This document shows, piece by piece, positions 35,068 through 45,042 of a stretch of 64,000 bases of DNA (positions are counted from its first letter, which is position 1; the number at the start of each line of letters is the position of its first letter). The position numbers were made by a program, and so were the translations under genes. The stretch comes from Flavobacterium sp. (lineage in GTDB: Bacteria > Bacteroidota > Bacteroidia > Flavobacteriales > Flavobacteriaceae): the NCBI GenBank assembly GCA_016787805.1, contig JAEUTY010000038.1, positions 62,001 to 126,000 of the forward strand. The letters are read 5' to 3'. Below the pieces are notes generated by a model that saw only the letters and a list, made by a program, of their open reading frames with translations, was not told where the DNA came from and searched no databases.

Positions 35068-36072
35068 TTAATTGTTTGTTGCGTATTCGTCCACTAAATT
35101 CAACAACTCATTCTTTCTATTTTCGTCCAATAACGAATATTGAAAAGAGTTTTTAGCCAAAACAATAATCTCTTCTTTAGTTAGCTGTAAAGCCTCTTGT
35201 ATAGCAATAAAATTTTGATTCAAATAACCACCAAAATAAGCAGGATCATCCGAATTTACAGTCGCCTTTATTCCTTTGTTCAACATCGTTTTTAACGGAT
35301 GGTCTTTTAAGTCCGTAACCACTCTCAACTCTAAGTTGGAAAGCGGACAAACCGTCAAAGCCATGTCTCTTTTTACAATTTCATCGACCAATTTTTCATC
35401 GTCCAAGCAATTATTTCCGTGATCAATGCGTATAATTTTCAAACCGTCAATAGCTTCCCAAACGTATTCGGCTGGACCTTCTTCGCCAGCATGAGCCAAC
35501 AAAGCATAACCTTCTTTAGCGGAAGCTTCAAATACTTTGTAAAATTTGGAAGGTGGATTTCCTTTTTCAGACGAATCCAAACCAACAGCTATAATCCAAT
35601 GTTTAAAAGGCAACGATTGTTGTAATGTTTCAAAAGCTTCTTCTTCAGACAAATGACGCAAATAACTCATAATCAGCAACGATGAAATTCCCCATTTTTG
35701 TTGGGCTTCTTCTTGCGCACGACGAATTCCTTTAATGATTGTTTCAAACGAAATTCCACGTTGTGTATGCGTTTGTGGATCAAACATAATTTCGGTGTGA
35801 AGTACATTTTCCTCATGGCATTTGGTCAAATACGCCATCGTAAGTTCGTAAAAATCTTGCTCGTGAATCAATACACTGGCGCCAGCATAATAAATATTCA
35901 AGAAATCTTGCAAACACGAAAATTGATACGCTTGCTTGACTTCTTCAATAGTTTGATACGGAATTGCAATTTGGTTGCGTTGCGCTAAAGCAAACATCAA
36001 TTCGGGTTCAAATGAACCTTCAATGTGTAAATGCAGTTCGGCTTTTGGGAGTTGAGATATAAATTGGTTCAT
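35068..36072 (-). CDS. Adenine/adenosine deaminase
   Basis: The 334-residue zinc-dependent amidohydrolase has metal ligands in AELHLHIEG (H14, H16), HAGEEGPAEYV and IDHGNN, and the catalytic Asp pair in NSDDPAYFGGY. The forms HAGEEGP and NSDDPAYFGGY are those of adenine deaminases (ADE, as in yeast Aah1) rather than classical adenosine deaminases, so adenine to hypoxanthine is the better guess although databases often write adenosine deaminase. The ATG at 36072 is preferred over the adjacent TTG. It leads the deaminase-HAD-CAT-like trio and follows the three-paralogue array by 6 bases. Confidence 0.9.
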   Translation of the reverse strand: MNQFISQLPKAELHLHIEGSFEPELMFALAQRNQIAIPYQTIEEVKQAYQFSCLQDFLNIYYAGASVLIHEQDFYELTMAYLTKCHEENVLHTEIMFDPQTHTQRGISFETIIKGIRRAQEEAQQKWGISSLLIMSYLRHLSEEEAFETLQQSLPFKHWIIAVGLDSSEKGNPPSKFYKVFEASAKEGYALLAHAGEEGPAEYVWEAIDGLKIIRIDHGNNCLDDEKLVDEIVKRDMALTVCPLSNLELRVVTDLKDHPLKTMLNKGIKATVNSDDPAYFGGYLNQNFIAIQEALQLTKEEIIVLAKNSFQYSLLDENRKNELLNLVDEYATNN

Positions 36073-36078
36073 CAATTT

Positions 36079-37557
36079 TTAATTTTCAAATTTCATGATT
36101 ACATATTGTTTTGCATCTTCATTATAATAACCTACATATGCTTTTCCGTTGGTGGAAAAAAAAGTAGGATATTTAATTTCGGCAAAACCATTGAAATAGC
36201 TACACATTTTGGTGCCCGAAAAACTATTGATTTTATCGGATTCTTGGTCAAAATTTTTAGAAAACAAAGCATTAACAGAAATGATATTTCGACTCGACTT
36301 GTAGTTATTGTAGAAAAAACTGGTTCCGTCATAACCGCCTAATAGTACAAAAGCAGTAGCATAAAGTAATCCGCCAATGGCACCATATTGAAAAGGAATT
36401 AAAGGCACACCACTGTTATTATAATCGTCTTCATTAGGATCAATTTTTTTGATTCGATTGGAAACGCCACCAAATGAAATTAAGTTTTTGCCATTGTAAT
36501 TGTAACACGAAATACCCACTTTATAATCAGAAAGTTTGGTTACAAATTGGTAAGTGTTTTCGATGTTTTTTTCTTGGTGTTTGTTGACCCATTCGCACAA
36601 AAAATCCGAGTTTTTATAGCTAATTTCTGTATGGGAATCGGTAGAAAAATCTTTAATTACCTCACCGTTCAGGTTTTTTATACTCATCAATAGTAAAAAC
36701 TTCGAAACTTTAAATTGGTATAAATTGCCTTCAAAAAAATACGAATTGGATTGATGAGTTACTATTTTTTCTTCTGGTTTATTTATTATGAAAGAAGCTG
36801 AAGTATAATCGGTTAAATTGATTTTGACCACTTGCGTTGACGTATAATTGTTGTCAAATGTCAACACTAATTCTTTTTCAGTTAAATAAGCCTTGCGTTT
36901 TTTGGCACAAATAGCTAACGAATTGGGTAAACTAACATCCATATTTTGGAGTTCAAAAGACGCTTCTATCGACTCAAAGCTCTCTTCAAACAAGTCATAT
37001 AAATTTGAACTTTCGTTATTTGAATCACTAAAAGAAGTTGTGCTAAAATCAAAAGTTTTCACTTCTAACTCATTTTGATTGGAAAAACGATACAACTTTA
37101 AAACACTACTTTGTTCTACCACAGCTAAGCAATAAAAAGCATCATTAGTAGAAAAAGTTTGTACCACATTTTGACGATTAAAATTTAACTCTTTCGAAGT
37201 AATCGTTACTTTTTTGGTTTTGAAATCTAAGTTTTGAAACAAAAACTTTTCGGCATTATTTGTGGTCCATATCAAATTGATACTCGATTCGTTTTTGGTA
37301 AATCCAATCATATTATCCGTTTTTTTTCCCGGAATTGGAGTCATTAAAGTGTCCAATGAGTTGAATTTATTGTCGTAATGAACGATACGAACTTTTTTGG
37401 CATTGGAGATAAAAACATACGATTCATCCTTCGACTTATCTACATAACTAAATGACTTTCCGTCTTTTTTCATCACAAACGGAAGCGAAGTTATATAGCT
37501 TTGCGAATGACAAACCCAACCCAAAAATAAAGCAATAATGTAGATTTTGTTCTTCAT
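36079..37557 (-). CDS. Secreted protein of unknown family, tandem paralogue 1
   Basis: The 492-residue protein has a signal peptide (ends CHSQS). It is one of three adjacent paralogues and I do not recognise the family. Shared landmarks are FSYVDKxKDExYxxxxN near residue 38, AKKRKxxxT near 218, a TQVVKINLTDY segment, GKNLISFGGV near 355, a short hydrophobic Gly-rich stretch (FQYGAIGGLLYATAF), and YVGYYNEDAKQYVIMKF at the end. The repeated beta-strand pattern could form a propeller. It lacks a visible T9SS domain or lipobox, so a periplasmic location is likely. It lies 6 bases before the deaminase gene. Confidence 0.8.
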   Translation of the reverse strand: MKNKIYIIALFLGWVCHSQSYITSLPFVMKKDGKSFSYVDKSKDESYVFISNAKKVRIVHYDNKFNSLDTLMTPIPGKKTDNMIGFTKNESSINLIWTTNNAEKFLFQNLDFKTKKVTITSKELNFNRQNVVQTFSTNDAFYCLAVVEQSSVLKLYRFSNQNELEVKTFDFSTTSFSDSNNESSNLYDLFEESFESIEASFELQNMDVSLPNSLAICAKKRKAYLTEKELVLTFDNNYTSTQVVKINLTDYTSASFIINKPEEKIVTHQSNSYFFEGNLYQFKVSKFLLLMSIKNLNGEVIKDFSTDSHTEISYKNSDFLCEWVNKHQEKNIENTYQFVTKLSDYKVGISCYNYNGKNLISFGGVSNRIKKIDPNEDDYNNSGVPLIPFQYGAIGGLLYATAFVLLGGYDGTSFFYNNYKSSRNIISVNALFSKNFDQESDKINSFSGTKMCSYFNGFAEIKYPTFFSTNGKAYVGYYNEDAKQYVIMKFEN

Positions 37558-37587
37558 GATTTTTTAGTAAGTGAAAGAATAAGCTAA

Positions 37588-39045
37588 CTATTTATCGTAA
37601 CTCAAAACAGTATACTTCTTATTTTCATCCTTGTAATAACCTAAATAATTCCCTTTTTTTAACGAAATCACAGTCGGATACACTGCGGAAGGATTGAAAG
37701 TAAAGAAATTTTTGATTAAATCAAAAGAAGTATAAGATATTTCACCTTCAACTTTGTTGAAATTGGAATCTAAACAAGTGTAGAAATAGGTAAAATCCCT
37801 TCCAAAATCATAATTGGTCTGTGTTTGATGAAAAAGAACAACATACACCAACGATCCAATCAATCCGAATTGCCCAAAGTAAATTGACATATCAGGCGAT
37901 CCTTCATTGGAAGTTTGAATTTTTTTTACGTGTTCAGTAACACCTCCAATGGTAAGCAAGTTTTTGCCACTATAATTGTAGTACGATAATCCGAAATTCA
38001 TTGCGTTCATAGTCGATACAAACTGACCTGTATTTTCTATTTTCTTTTTTTTGTAACTCGGGTTTACAGTCGATTCTAAGATGGCCGAATTACTAAAATC
38101 AAACGCATTGTTTTTGTCGGAAGCAAACTCTTTTTTTAACGTTCCATCCAAGCTCGTAACCGAAAGTACCATTTTTTGATTTGTGGCCACAATTTGGTAA
38201 AGCACTTGGTCGACTAACAGCGAATTGGCATTGGTAGAACCATCGTTTGAATAAGTATTCTGGGGAATTTGCTGTATAGAAAACTGATAATCCGAAAGAT
38301 TAATTTTGATGACTTGAGTAAATTGAACATTGGAGTCAATCGTTAAAAATAATGCGTTCGGAGTATAAAAAAACTTTCTTTTTTTTGCTGTAATTGTTAG
38401 CGAGTTTGGAGCGTCGTTGTCAATCAAAGGAAGTTCAAAAGCCGTGTCAAATCCGCTTATTTTCTCTTTAAGCACTTCGAAAAGTGTGGTACTTTCGCTA
38501 TCAGAATTAAAAAAACTATTGGTTCCTAAATCAATTTTATTCACCGATTCTTTCCCATTTGAATCAAAAGTATACAAATTGAGTACATTCGAATTGGTAG
38601 TAATCGTCAATAAATAAAAGCAATTATTGGATGAAAAGGTTTGAATTACTTTCTGCGTAGCAAAATCAAAACTGTGTTTTTTGGCAAACGAAGCCGTTCT
38701 GGTTTTGAAATCTACATGTTGCTGGTACAATTGATTATGGTCTTCATTGATCCAAAAAACCGACATGAATTCGTCGTTCTTGTTGACGCCAGCAATGCTT
38801 TCAAACTCTTTTTCAGGACGCGCAACGGTCATCGAATCTTTAATTTCAAAATTACTATCGTAATGCGTACATTTTACAATTTTGTTGTTTCCAACCAACA
38901 AATAGGCTTCATCTTTTTGTTTGTCAACATAACTAAATGCCACACTTTTTTTAGACAATTTTATACCAAAACCTGTCGTATACGTTTGACTGTGTAAGTG
39001 CAAACTAACAGTTATAATTATAAATAAAAATATCGTTTTTTTCAT
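37588..39045 (-). CDS. Secreted protein of unknown family, tandem paralogue 2
   Basis: The 485-residue protein has a signal peptide ending LHSQT and the same architecture as its neighbours. AFSYVDKQKDEAYLLVGN, AKKRKFFYT, TQVIKINLSDY, GKNLLTIGGV and YLGYYKDENKKYTV line up with paralogue 1. The two are clearly more alike than either is to paralogue 3. The hydrophobic patch GQFGLIGSLVYVVLF is conserved in position. There is a 30-base gap to paralogue 1. Function is unknown. Confidence 0.8.
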   Translation of the reverse strand: MKKTIFLFIIITVSLHLHSQTYTTGFGIKLSKKSVAFSYVDKQKDEAYLLVGNNKIVKCTHYDSNFEIKDSMTVARPEKEFESIAGVNKNDEFMSVFWINEDHNQLYQQHVDFKTRTASFAKKHSFDFATQKVIQTFSSNNCFYLLTITTNSNVLNLYTFDSNGKESVNKIDLGTNSFFNSDSESTTLFEVLKEKISGFDTAFELPLIDNDAPNSLTITAKKRKFFYTPNALFLTIDSNVQFTQVIKINLSDYQFSIQQIPQNTYSNDGSTNANSLLVDQVLYQIVATNQKMVLSVTSLDGTLKKEFASDKNNAFDFSNSAILESTVNPSYKKKKIENTGQFVSTMNAMNFGLSYYNYSGKNLLTIGGVTEHVKKIQTSNEGSPDMSIYFGQFGLIGSLVYVVLFHQTQTNYDFGRDFTYFYTCLDSNFNKVEGEISYTSFDLIKNFFTFNPSAVYPTVISLKKGNYLGYYKDENKKYTVLSYDK

Positions 39046-39114
39046 TAAAGTATATAAGTTAGGATTATAGAGTTCGTGACTGAAAATATTTTAAGTTAAA
39101 CTATTTTTCAAAAA

Positions 39115-40590
39115 TCAATCTGTAAAACTAAAGATTTTATATTCGTTATTTGGACTGTTGTAACTACCAACATACAAACCATTACCAAATTTAAATAAAG
39201 TAACATCTTTGTATAGTTTTTCAGAGTTTGAAAAAATAGGTTTGTCAATAATATCCGGACTTTCATCTACAAATTTCCGAACTTTTTCAAAAGCTAATTT
39301 TTTAGGTTCTCCTTGAATATGGTTGAAATTTAGGTCGAATAAACAATTCACATAAATCACCTTTTTCTCTTTGTATGTGACCAAGTTTTGAAACGCATAA
39401 TTTGGACCATAAGTAACAAATAATCCAGTACCCATCGAACCAGTATTCATGCCAAAACCCATTCCTGAACTTCTTACAATATCAGAAATTCCGCCTAATG
39501 TCACATAATAACTATTGTCCATCAAATCGCAAGTTATCGAAGGAGTTGAATTATTAACTTTTCGAATAAATTGATTGGATTTTTCTAAAATACGATAACT
39601 GTCATACATGCCGTTTTCTTGAATAATCTCCGAATTTTTAAACGCAATCTCAATATCTTTTTTACCCGAAAAAGTGTTTATTTCAGTACCATCATCCAAT
39701 TTTTTTATTGAAACGGCAAACTCCATACTATTAATCTTAATTTGAATTATTTTGGAGTCAAAAATGTAGGAGTTTGAATTTGGAATTTCATCAACAGGAG
39801 TGTCAATGTATGGTTGAGGAATTAAAAGGTTTTTAAAACTTAGATCAGATAAATTAACCGTTAGGTTTTGTGTAAACGAAGGATTGTTATCAATACTAAT
39901 GACAAAAGAATCGTGATAAACGTATAATTTTCTTTTTTTGGAGTTGGTGACCAACGAAGACACACTTTGTTCCGTTATGGCTTGTAATTGCCTGTCGTAA
40001 TCCTCATAGGTGTTTTCCGCTAAGAACTCATAAAGAGAAACTAATTTGTTGGAACTATTGTAAAATTTGGTTCCAGTAACATCAATGCTTTTTTCTTCAA
40101 CAACACCTGTTTTCCCATACTTGTATAGTTTCAAAATGTTACTATTTTCTAAAGAAGTAATAACATAAAAGTTACCATTAACCGAAATTTTTTGAAAAAT
40201 GGATTCGTTTTTAAAAACCAAATTTGTGGTATTGTAAGTTACTTTTTTCTTGCTGAAATCATACAATTCTGTATACAGCTCTTTGTTGTTTTTGGTTGCC
40301 CAATACAAGCGATAGTTGGAGCCTTTTTTGTTATAACCAACAATATCAACGTATTTTTTTTCAGGACGTGTTGTTGATATTGAGTCTATGATTTGCATGT
40401 TTTTGTTCAAAAGAATGGCTTTAACTCTTTTTTTATCGCTAATAAAAAGAGTAATTTCTTGTGTAGAATCGTTTACAATTTGAAAATAATCACGATTGTT
40501 TTTTAGAACCAAAGGAAATGAATTGACCGTTTGTTGCGAAAAACAATTCAAGAAAAATAACAAAAAGAAAGATAGATAAACACGTTTCAT
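39115..40590 (-). CDS. Secreted protein of unknown family, tandem paralogue 3
   Basis: The 491-residue protein has a signal peptide ending CFSQQ and is the most diverged of the three. It keeps SKKRKLYVY, TQNLTVNLSDL, YVTLGGI and YVGSYNSPNNEYKIF. Its Gly-rich patch is MGFGMNTGSMGTGLFV. The ATG at 40590 is preferred over a TTG three codons upstream. It starts 12 bases after the metG stop, so the array may be read through from the metG promoter. Function is unknown. Confidence 0.78.
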   Translation of the reverse strand: MKRVYLSFFLLFFLNCFSQQTVNSFPLVLKNNRDYFQIVNDSTQEITLFISDKKRVKAILLNKNMQIIDSISTTRPEKKYVDIVGYNKKGSNYRLYWATKNNKELYTELYDFSKKKVTYNTTNLVFKNESIFQKISVNGNFYVITSLENSNILKLYKYGKTGVVEEKSIDVTGTKFYNSSNKLVSLYEFLAENTYEDYDRQLQAITEQSVSSLVTNSKKRKLYVYHDSFVISIDNNPSFTQNLTVNLSDLSFKNLLIPQPYIDTPVDEIPNSNSYIFDSKIIQIKINSMEFAVSIKKLDDGTEINTFSGKKDIEIAFKNSEIIQENGMYDSYRILEKSNQFIRKVNNSTPSITCDLMDNSYYVTLGGISDIVRSSGMGFGMNTGSMGTGLFVTYGPNYAFQNLVTYKEKKVIYVNCLFDLNFNHIQGEPKKLAFEKVRKFVDESPDIIDKPIFSNSEKLYKDVTLFKFGNGLYVGSYNSPNNEYKIFSFTD

Positions 40591-40602
40591 CTCAAACAAT
40601 TA

Positions 40603-42666
40603 TTACGAAATCATGGCACCATTCCCAACACCATCGGCATCCGGATTCACAAAAACCAATTTTCCTTCTTTGTCGTTGGTCATCAAAATCATCCCTTGAC
40701 TTTCAACGCCACGCAAAGCTCTTGGAGCCAAGTTCACCAAAACCGTCACGCGTTTGCCCACTACTTCTTCAGGCGAAAAATGCTCGGCAATTCCCGAAAC
40801 GATGGTTCTTACATCAATTCCAGTATCGACTTTCAATACCAATAATTTGTTGGCTTTCGGCATTTTCTCGGCTTCAACTATTGTTCCTACTCGTAAGTCT
40901 AATTTAGAAAAATCGTCAAAGGTTGCTGTTTCTTTTTGCGGTTCGACTACTTGGTTTTCCATTGTATTTGCTTTTTTAGTCGCTTCTAATTTGTCTATTT
41001 GTTGTTGAATTTCGGCATCTTCAATTTGGGCAAACAATATTTCGGCTTGACCAATTTGATGACCTGGTTGTAGTAATTCAGCCGTTTCGCCAATTGATTT
41101 CCAGTTATTTCCGTGCTGAGCTTGGTTCAATATTTTGCCTAATTTACTTGACGTAAAAGGTAAAAAGGGTTCGCACAAAACTTGTAACGCCGCGGCAACT
41201 TGTAAAGCTACATACATTTGAGTTTGAACGCGCTCCGGATCACTTTTTACCATTTTCCAAGGCTCTTCATCGGCCAAATATTTGTTGCCTAATCGTGCCA
41301 AATTCATCATTTCGCCTTGAGCTTCTCTAAATCGGTAACGCTCAATCGAACTCGAAATCACCGATGGATACGCTTTTATCTCAGCTAAAGTTTGCTCGTC
41401 CACTTCTGTAAATTCATTCGGAGTTGGAACAATGCCATCGTAATATTTATTGGTCAACACCACCACACGATTGATAAAATTGCCAAAAACAGCCGCCAAT
41501 TCATTGTTGTTTCGTGCTTGAAAATCCTTCCAAGTAAAGTCATTGTCTTTGGTTTCGGGAGCATTTGCCGTTAAGGCATAACGCAATACATCTTGCTTGC
41601 CTGGAAAATCCACCAAATATTCGTGCAACCAAACGGCCCAGTTTTTCGAAGTCGATAATTTATTGCCCTCCAAATTCAAAAACTCATTCGCCGGAACATT
41701 ATCAGGCAAAATAAAACTGCCTTCCGCTTTCAACATCGCTGGGAAAATGATGCAATGAAATACAATGTTGTCTTTCCCAATGAAATGAACCAATTTGGTG
41801 TCGTCGTTCTTCCAATACTCTTCCCAATTTTTACCTTCACGCGCCGCCCATTCTTTGGTAGCCGAAATGTAACCAATCGGAGCATCAAACCAAACGTATA
41901 ATTTTTTTCCAATTGCGCCTTCCACCGGAACGTCAATTCCCCAATCTAAATCGCGGGTTACTGCTCTTGGTTTCAAACCGTCGTCCAACCACGATTTGAC
42001 TTGTCCTAATACATTGGTTTTCCAGTCTTTGGCATGGTCTTCCAAAATCCATTTTTGTAAAAAATCTTGGTAGCGGTCCAACGGCAAAAACCAGTGTTTG
42101 GTTTCTTTCAAAATCGGAGTTTCGCCTGTGATGGTCGATTTAGGGTTGATCAAATCCGTCGCATTCAACGTCGAACCACAACGCTCACACTGGTCGCCAT
42201 ACGCTTCAGGGTTTTCGCATTTCGGACACGTTCCAGTCACAAAACGGTCAGCCAAAAACTGATCGGCTTTGGCATCATACAATTGCTCGGTCACTTCTTC
42301 AATAAAATCACCATTATCATACAATTTTCTAAAAAAGGCCTGCGCGGTATCATGGTGAATTTGAGCCGAAGTACGCGAATAATTATCAAACGAAATTCCG
42401 AAATCAACAAACGATTTTCGAATAATTCCGTCGTATTTGTCAATCACTTCTTGAGGCGAAATGCCTTCTTTTTTGGCTTTCATAGAAATGGCAACACCGT
42501 GTTCATCGCTCCCACACATAAACGCCACATCTTTTCCTTGCAAACGCAAATAGCGCGCGTAAATATCCGACGGCACGTAAACACCAGCCAAATGACCAAT
42601 GTGAATCGGACCATTCGTATAAGGCAACGCCGCCGTAATTGTATATCTTTTTGGATTTTCTAACAT
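40603..42666 (-). CDS. metG: Methionyl-tRNA synthetase
   Basis: The 687-residue class I synthetase charges tRNA-Met. The HIGH motif is in [14 protein letters not shown] near residue 20. The zinc-knuckle cysteines are [18 protein letters not shown] near 145, and the KMSKS loop is K336-L-S-T-S. A C-terminal EMAP/Arc1p-like tRNA-binding domain (about 570-687, [13 protein letters not shown]) is fused, as in E. coli MetG. All catalytic parts are present. It is the first gene of the long minus-strand run. The 249 bases upstream contain an interspersed repeat. Confidence 0.97.
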   Translation of the reverse strand: MLENPKRYTITAALPYTNGPIHIGHLAGVYVPSDIYARYLRLQGKDVAFMCGSDEHGVAISMKAKKEGISPQEVIDKYDGIIRKSFVDFGISFDNYSRTSAQIHHDTAQAFFRKLYDNGDFIEEVTEQLYDAKADQFLADRFVTGTCPKCENPEAYGDQCERCGSTLNATDLINPKSTITGETPILKETKHWFLPLDRYQDFLQKWILEDHAKDWKTNVLGQVKSWLDDGLKPRAVTRDLDWGIDVPVEGAIGKKLYVWFDAPIGYISATKEWAAREGKNWEEYWKNDDTKLVHFIGKDNIVFHCIIFPAMLKAEGSFILPDNVPANEFLNLEGNKLSTSKNWAVWLHEYLVDFPGKQDVLRYALTANAPETKDNDFTWKDFQARNNNELAAVFGNFINRVVVLTNKYYDGIVPTPNEFTEVDEQTLAEIKAYPSVISSSIERYRFREAQGEMMNLARLGNKYLADEEPWKMVKSDPERVQTQMYVALQVAAALQVLCEPFLPFTSSKLGKILNQAQHGNNWKSIGETAELLQPGHQIGQAEILFAQIEDAEIQQQIDKLEATKKANTMENQVVEPQKETATFDDFSKLDLRVGTIVEAEKMPKANKLLVLKVDTGIDVRTIVSGIAEHFSPEEVVGKRVTVLVNLAPRALRGVESQGMILMTNDKEGKLVFVNPDADGVGNGAMIS

Positions 42667-42732
42667 TGTAACTTAGGTATATAAAATGCAAAAATAAGCA
42701 ATAGAATTGAGAGTTTTATCATTTTTATTTGA

Positions 42733-42812
42733 AGCTATTTCCAGCTTTCCGCTCTATCTTTTGTGCCGATAAAAATCGGCACAAAAGGATGCCGCTGCAA
42801 TCTGGGCTAGGG
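42733..42812. repeat. Interspersed palindromic repeat (type 1, reverse copy)
   Basis: The core is a perfect 12-bp hairpin, TTTTGTGCCGAT and ATCGGCACAAAA with an AAAA loop (42759-42786), flanked by CTTTCCGC and GATTGCAG-type steps and ending in TGGGCTAGGGCA. Its reverse complement lines up with the element at 6922-7028. It sits between the divergent metG and LD-carboxypeptidase genes. Confidence 0.65.
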
Positions 42813-42915
42813 CAGTTGTTTTCAATATAAAATCAGTGTTAATCCGCAAAATCCGTTTCATCCGCGTGCTAATAAAAAGAACTTTTATACATTTGCTACT
42901 AAGTCAAAATCACAA

Positions 42916-43875
42916 ATGCAAAAATCTATTCTTTATATTCTATTCTCTCTATTCTTTACACAACTTCATTCCCAAAAGAAAATGATTACACCACCGTATT
43001 TAAAAAAAGGCGACACGATTGCTATTGTTGCCACTGCACGTAAAAACATTGAAGACAACTTACAACCTGCCATTTCTTGGCTCAAAAGTTGGGGTTTGGA
43101 AGTCGTGATTGGCAAGACCATCGGACTCGACAACAACCAACTCGCCGGAACCGACGACGAGCGTGCTGCCGATTTTCAAACGCAATTGGATAATCCCAAC
43201 ATCAAAGCAATTTGGTGCGTTCGGGGTGGCTACGGAACCGTTCGTATGATTGATAAATTGGATTTTACCAAGTTCAAACAAAGCCCAAAATGGATTGTAG
43301 GTTTTAGCGATGTTACGGTGTTGCATAGTCATTTGAATACGATGGGTTTTCAATCGATTCATGGCATCATGCCTGTGAGTTCCAAAGCAACGGAAGAAGC
43401 TAAAGAAAGTTTGCGCAAAGCCTTATTCGGAGAACATTTAGAATATACTGTTCCTTGTGATCCAATGAATCGTTTCGGTTCGGCCAAAGGAGAATTGGTA
43501 GGTGGAAACTTATCGATTTTGTACAGTTTATTTGGCTCTCCATCGTCGATAGATTGCTCCGATAAAATTCTTTTTTTGGAAGATTTAGACGAATATTTGT
43601 ACCATATTGATCGAATGATGATGAACCTCAAACGCAATGGCTGTTTGGAAAGTATCAAAGGAATTATTGTAGGCGGAATGACCAAAATGAAAGACAACGA
43701 CATTCCGTGGGGCAAAAACGCCAATCAAATTATTGAGGATGTTTGCAAAGAATACAACATTCCCATCATTTACAATTTCCCAGCCGGACACATGGCCGAC
43801 AATCGCGCTTTAATCATCGGAAAACAAGTCTCGATAGAAGCCAATGATTTGGAAAGTAAAGTAGTTTTTCAATAA
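42916..43875 (+). CDS. LD-carboxypeptidase (peptidase S66)
   Basis: The 319-residue serine peptidase has a signal peptide (ends LHSQKK). It should cut the D-Ala from L,D-bonds of tetrapeptides in peptidoglycan recycling or turnover. The nucleophile is S131 in GFSDVTVLH, the oxyanion/family motif is RGGYGTVRMIDKLDF, and the Glu and His of the triad are in LFLEDLDEYLYHIDRM and PAGHMADNRAL. LD-carboxypeptidases are often cytoplasmic, so the export signal is a notable but not rare variation in Bacteroidota. The yraN gene follows after 27 bases. Confidence 0.92.
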   Translation: MQKSILYILFSLFFTQLHSQKKMITPPYLKKGDTIAIVATARKNIEDNLQPAISWLKSWGLEVVIGKTIGLDNNQLAGTDDERAADFQTQLDNPNIKAIWCVRGGYGTVRMIDKLDFTKFKQSPKWIVGFSDVTVLHSHLNTMGFQSIHGIMPVSSKATEEAKESLRKALFGEHLEYTVPCDPMNRFGSAKGELVGGNLSILYSLFGSPSSIDCSDKILFLEDLDEYLYHIDRMMMNLKRNGCLESIKGIIVGGMTKMKDNDIPWGKNANQIIEDVCKEYNIPIIYNFPAGHMADNRALIIGKQVSIEANDLESKVVFQ

Positions 43876-43902
43876 CTGAAGACTGAGACTGAATACTAAA
43901 AA

Positions 43903-44262
43903 ATGGCTTCCCACAACGAACTCGGAAAACTCGGCGAAGAACTAGCAGTAGATTTTCTACAGCAAAATGGTTATGCAATTTTGGAAACGAATTGGGTGTT
44001 TCAAAAAGCCGAAATAGACATCATAGCTCAAAAAGATAACATTTTGGCCATCGTAGAAGTCAAAACGCGTTCGTCTATCGATTTTGGTTTACCACAAGAT
44101 TTTGTCAAACCAAAAAAAATACAATTGTTGGTCAAAGCGGTCAACGAATACGTAACGTCGCGCGATTTGGATGTGGAAGTTCGTTTTGATATCATCGCCA
44201 TTAACAAAGAAGGCAACGATTTTCATATCGAACATATTGAAGAAGCGTTTTATTATTTTTAA
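43903..44262 (+). CDS. YraN-family (UPF0102) nuclease-like protein
   Basis: The 119-residue protein has the restriction-endonuclease-like core of UPF0102: LGEELAVDFLQQNGY, the E-I-D-I motif, and the IVEVKTRSS motif (E-x-K). It is widespread and probably acts on DNA or RNA structures, but its cellular task is not settled. Motifs and length are complete. It follows the LD-carboxypeptidase closely. Confidence 0.92.
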   Translation: MASHNELGKLGEELAVDFLQQNGYAILETNWVFQKAEIDIIAQKDNILAIVEVKTRSSIDFGLPQDFVKPKKIQLLVKAVNEYVTSRDLDVEVRFDIIAINKEGNDFHIEHIEEAFYYF

Positions 44263-44271
44263 TAATTCAGA

Positions 44272-44340
44272 CCACAGATTAAAACGGATGTAACTGATTG
44301 GCATTGATTTTAATCTGTTGAATCTGTGAAATCCGTGGCA
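44272..44340. repeat. Intergenic repeat of the 'AATCTGTGAAATCCGTGGCA' type
   Basis: CCACAGATT at the left pairs with AATCTGTG at the right of the gap between yraN and the hydrolase gene. A degenerate relative (AATCCGCAAAATCCG... CCGCGTGC) occurs at about 42840-42870. Sequences of this form recur in intergenic DNA of many Bacteroidota, from memory. Function is unknown. Confidence 0.5.
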
Positions 44341-44355
44341 AAAAAGAACAAAACC

Positions 44356-45042
44356 ATGCAACAACTACTTCTACTTCACGGCGCTCTCGGAAGCGAAAAA
44401 AGTCTGCAACCCTTAAAAGAATCGTTGAAAAATGATTATGATGTGTACAGTTTCTCCTTCCAAGGTCATGGCGGAAGCGAATTGCCTGAAAATGACTTTA
44501 CAATTGCAGGTTTTGCCAATGAAGTCATTGCCTTTTTAGATCAAAATCAAATCGATTCGATACCAATTTTTGGTTACAGTATGGGCGGATACATAGGTTT
44601 GTATTTGGCCAAACATTTCCCTGAACGAATTCAGCGACTGTTCACTTTGGCAACCAAATTAAACTGGACGATTGAAGGAGCACAAAAAGAAGCGGCGATG
44701 TTAAACCCAACAATAATCAAAGAAAAAGTACCGAAATATGCTTCAAGTTTAGCGCAATTACACGGAACTAATTGGGAAGGTTTAATGACCAAAACAGCCC
44801 AAATGATGCTCAATTTAGGTCAAAATCCTGAACTGAATAACAGTGATTTCGAATCAATTTCGATTCCAGTTTTGCTTTCGGTGGGCGACAAAGATGCGAT
44901 GGTTACTTTAGAAGAAACCATTCGCGTACATCGAAAAATTAAGGATTCACAATTATTGGTGTTGCCTAAAACGATTCATCCGATTGAGAAAGTAGATGTG
45001 GTGGAATTAGCGCATCAAATCATACGATTTATATCAAATTGA
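44356..45042 (+). CDS. Alpha/beta hydrolase
   Basis: The 228-residue cytoplasmic protein has the nucleophile elbow GYSMGG (S75), oxyanion-site LLHGALGS near the start, the acid Asp in SVGDKDAMV and the catalytic His in KTIHPIEKV. The fold resembles small esterases and MenH/BioH-like proteins. The substrate is unknown. The ATG at 44356 is preferred over a GTG at 44326 inside the intergenic repeat. Its 3' end overlaps the convergent mfd gene by 14 bases. Confidence 0.88.
   Translation: MQQLLLLHGALGSEKSLQPLKESLKNDYDVYSFSFQGHGGSELPENDFTIAGFANEVIAFLDQNQIDSIPIFGYSMGGYIGLYLAKHFPERIQRLFTLATKLNWTIEGAQKEAAMLNPTIIKEKVPKYASSLAQLHGTNWEGLMTKTAQMMLNLGQNPELNNSDFESISIPVLLSVGDKDAMVTLEETIRVHRKIKDSQLLVLPKTIHPIEKVDVVELAHQIIRFISN

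Noticed and set aside
44326-44355. Longer N-terminus of the alpha/beta hydrolase from a GTG start
   Set aside because: The extension is encoded by an intergenic repeat and precedes a normal ATG start at 44356.
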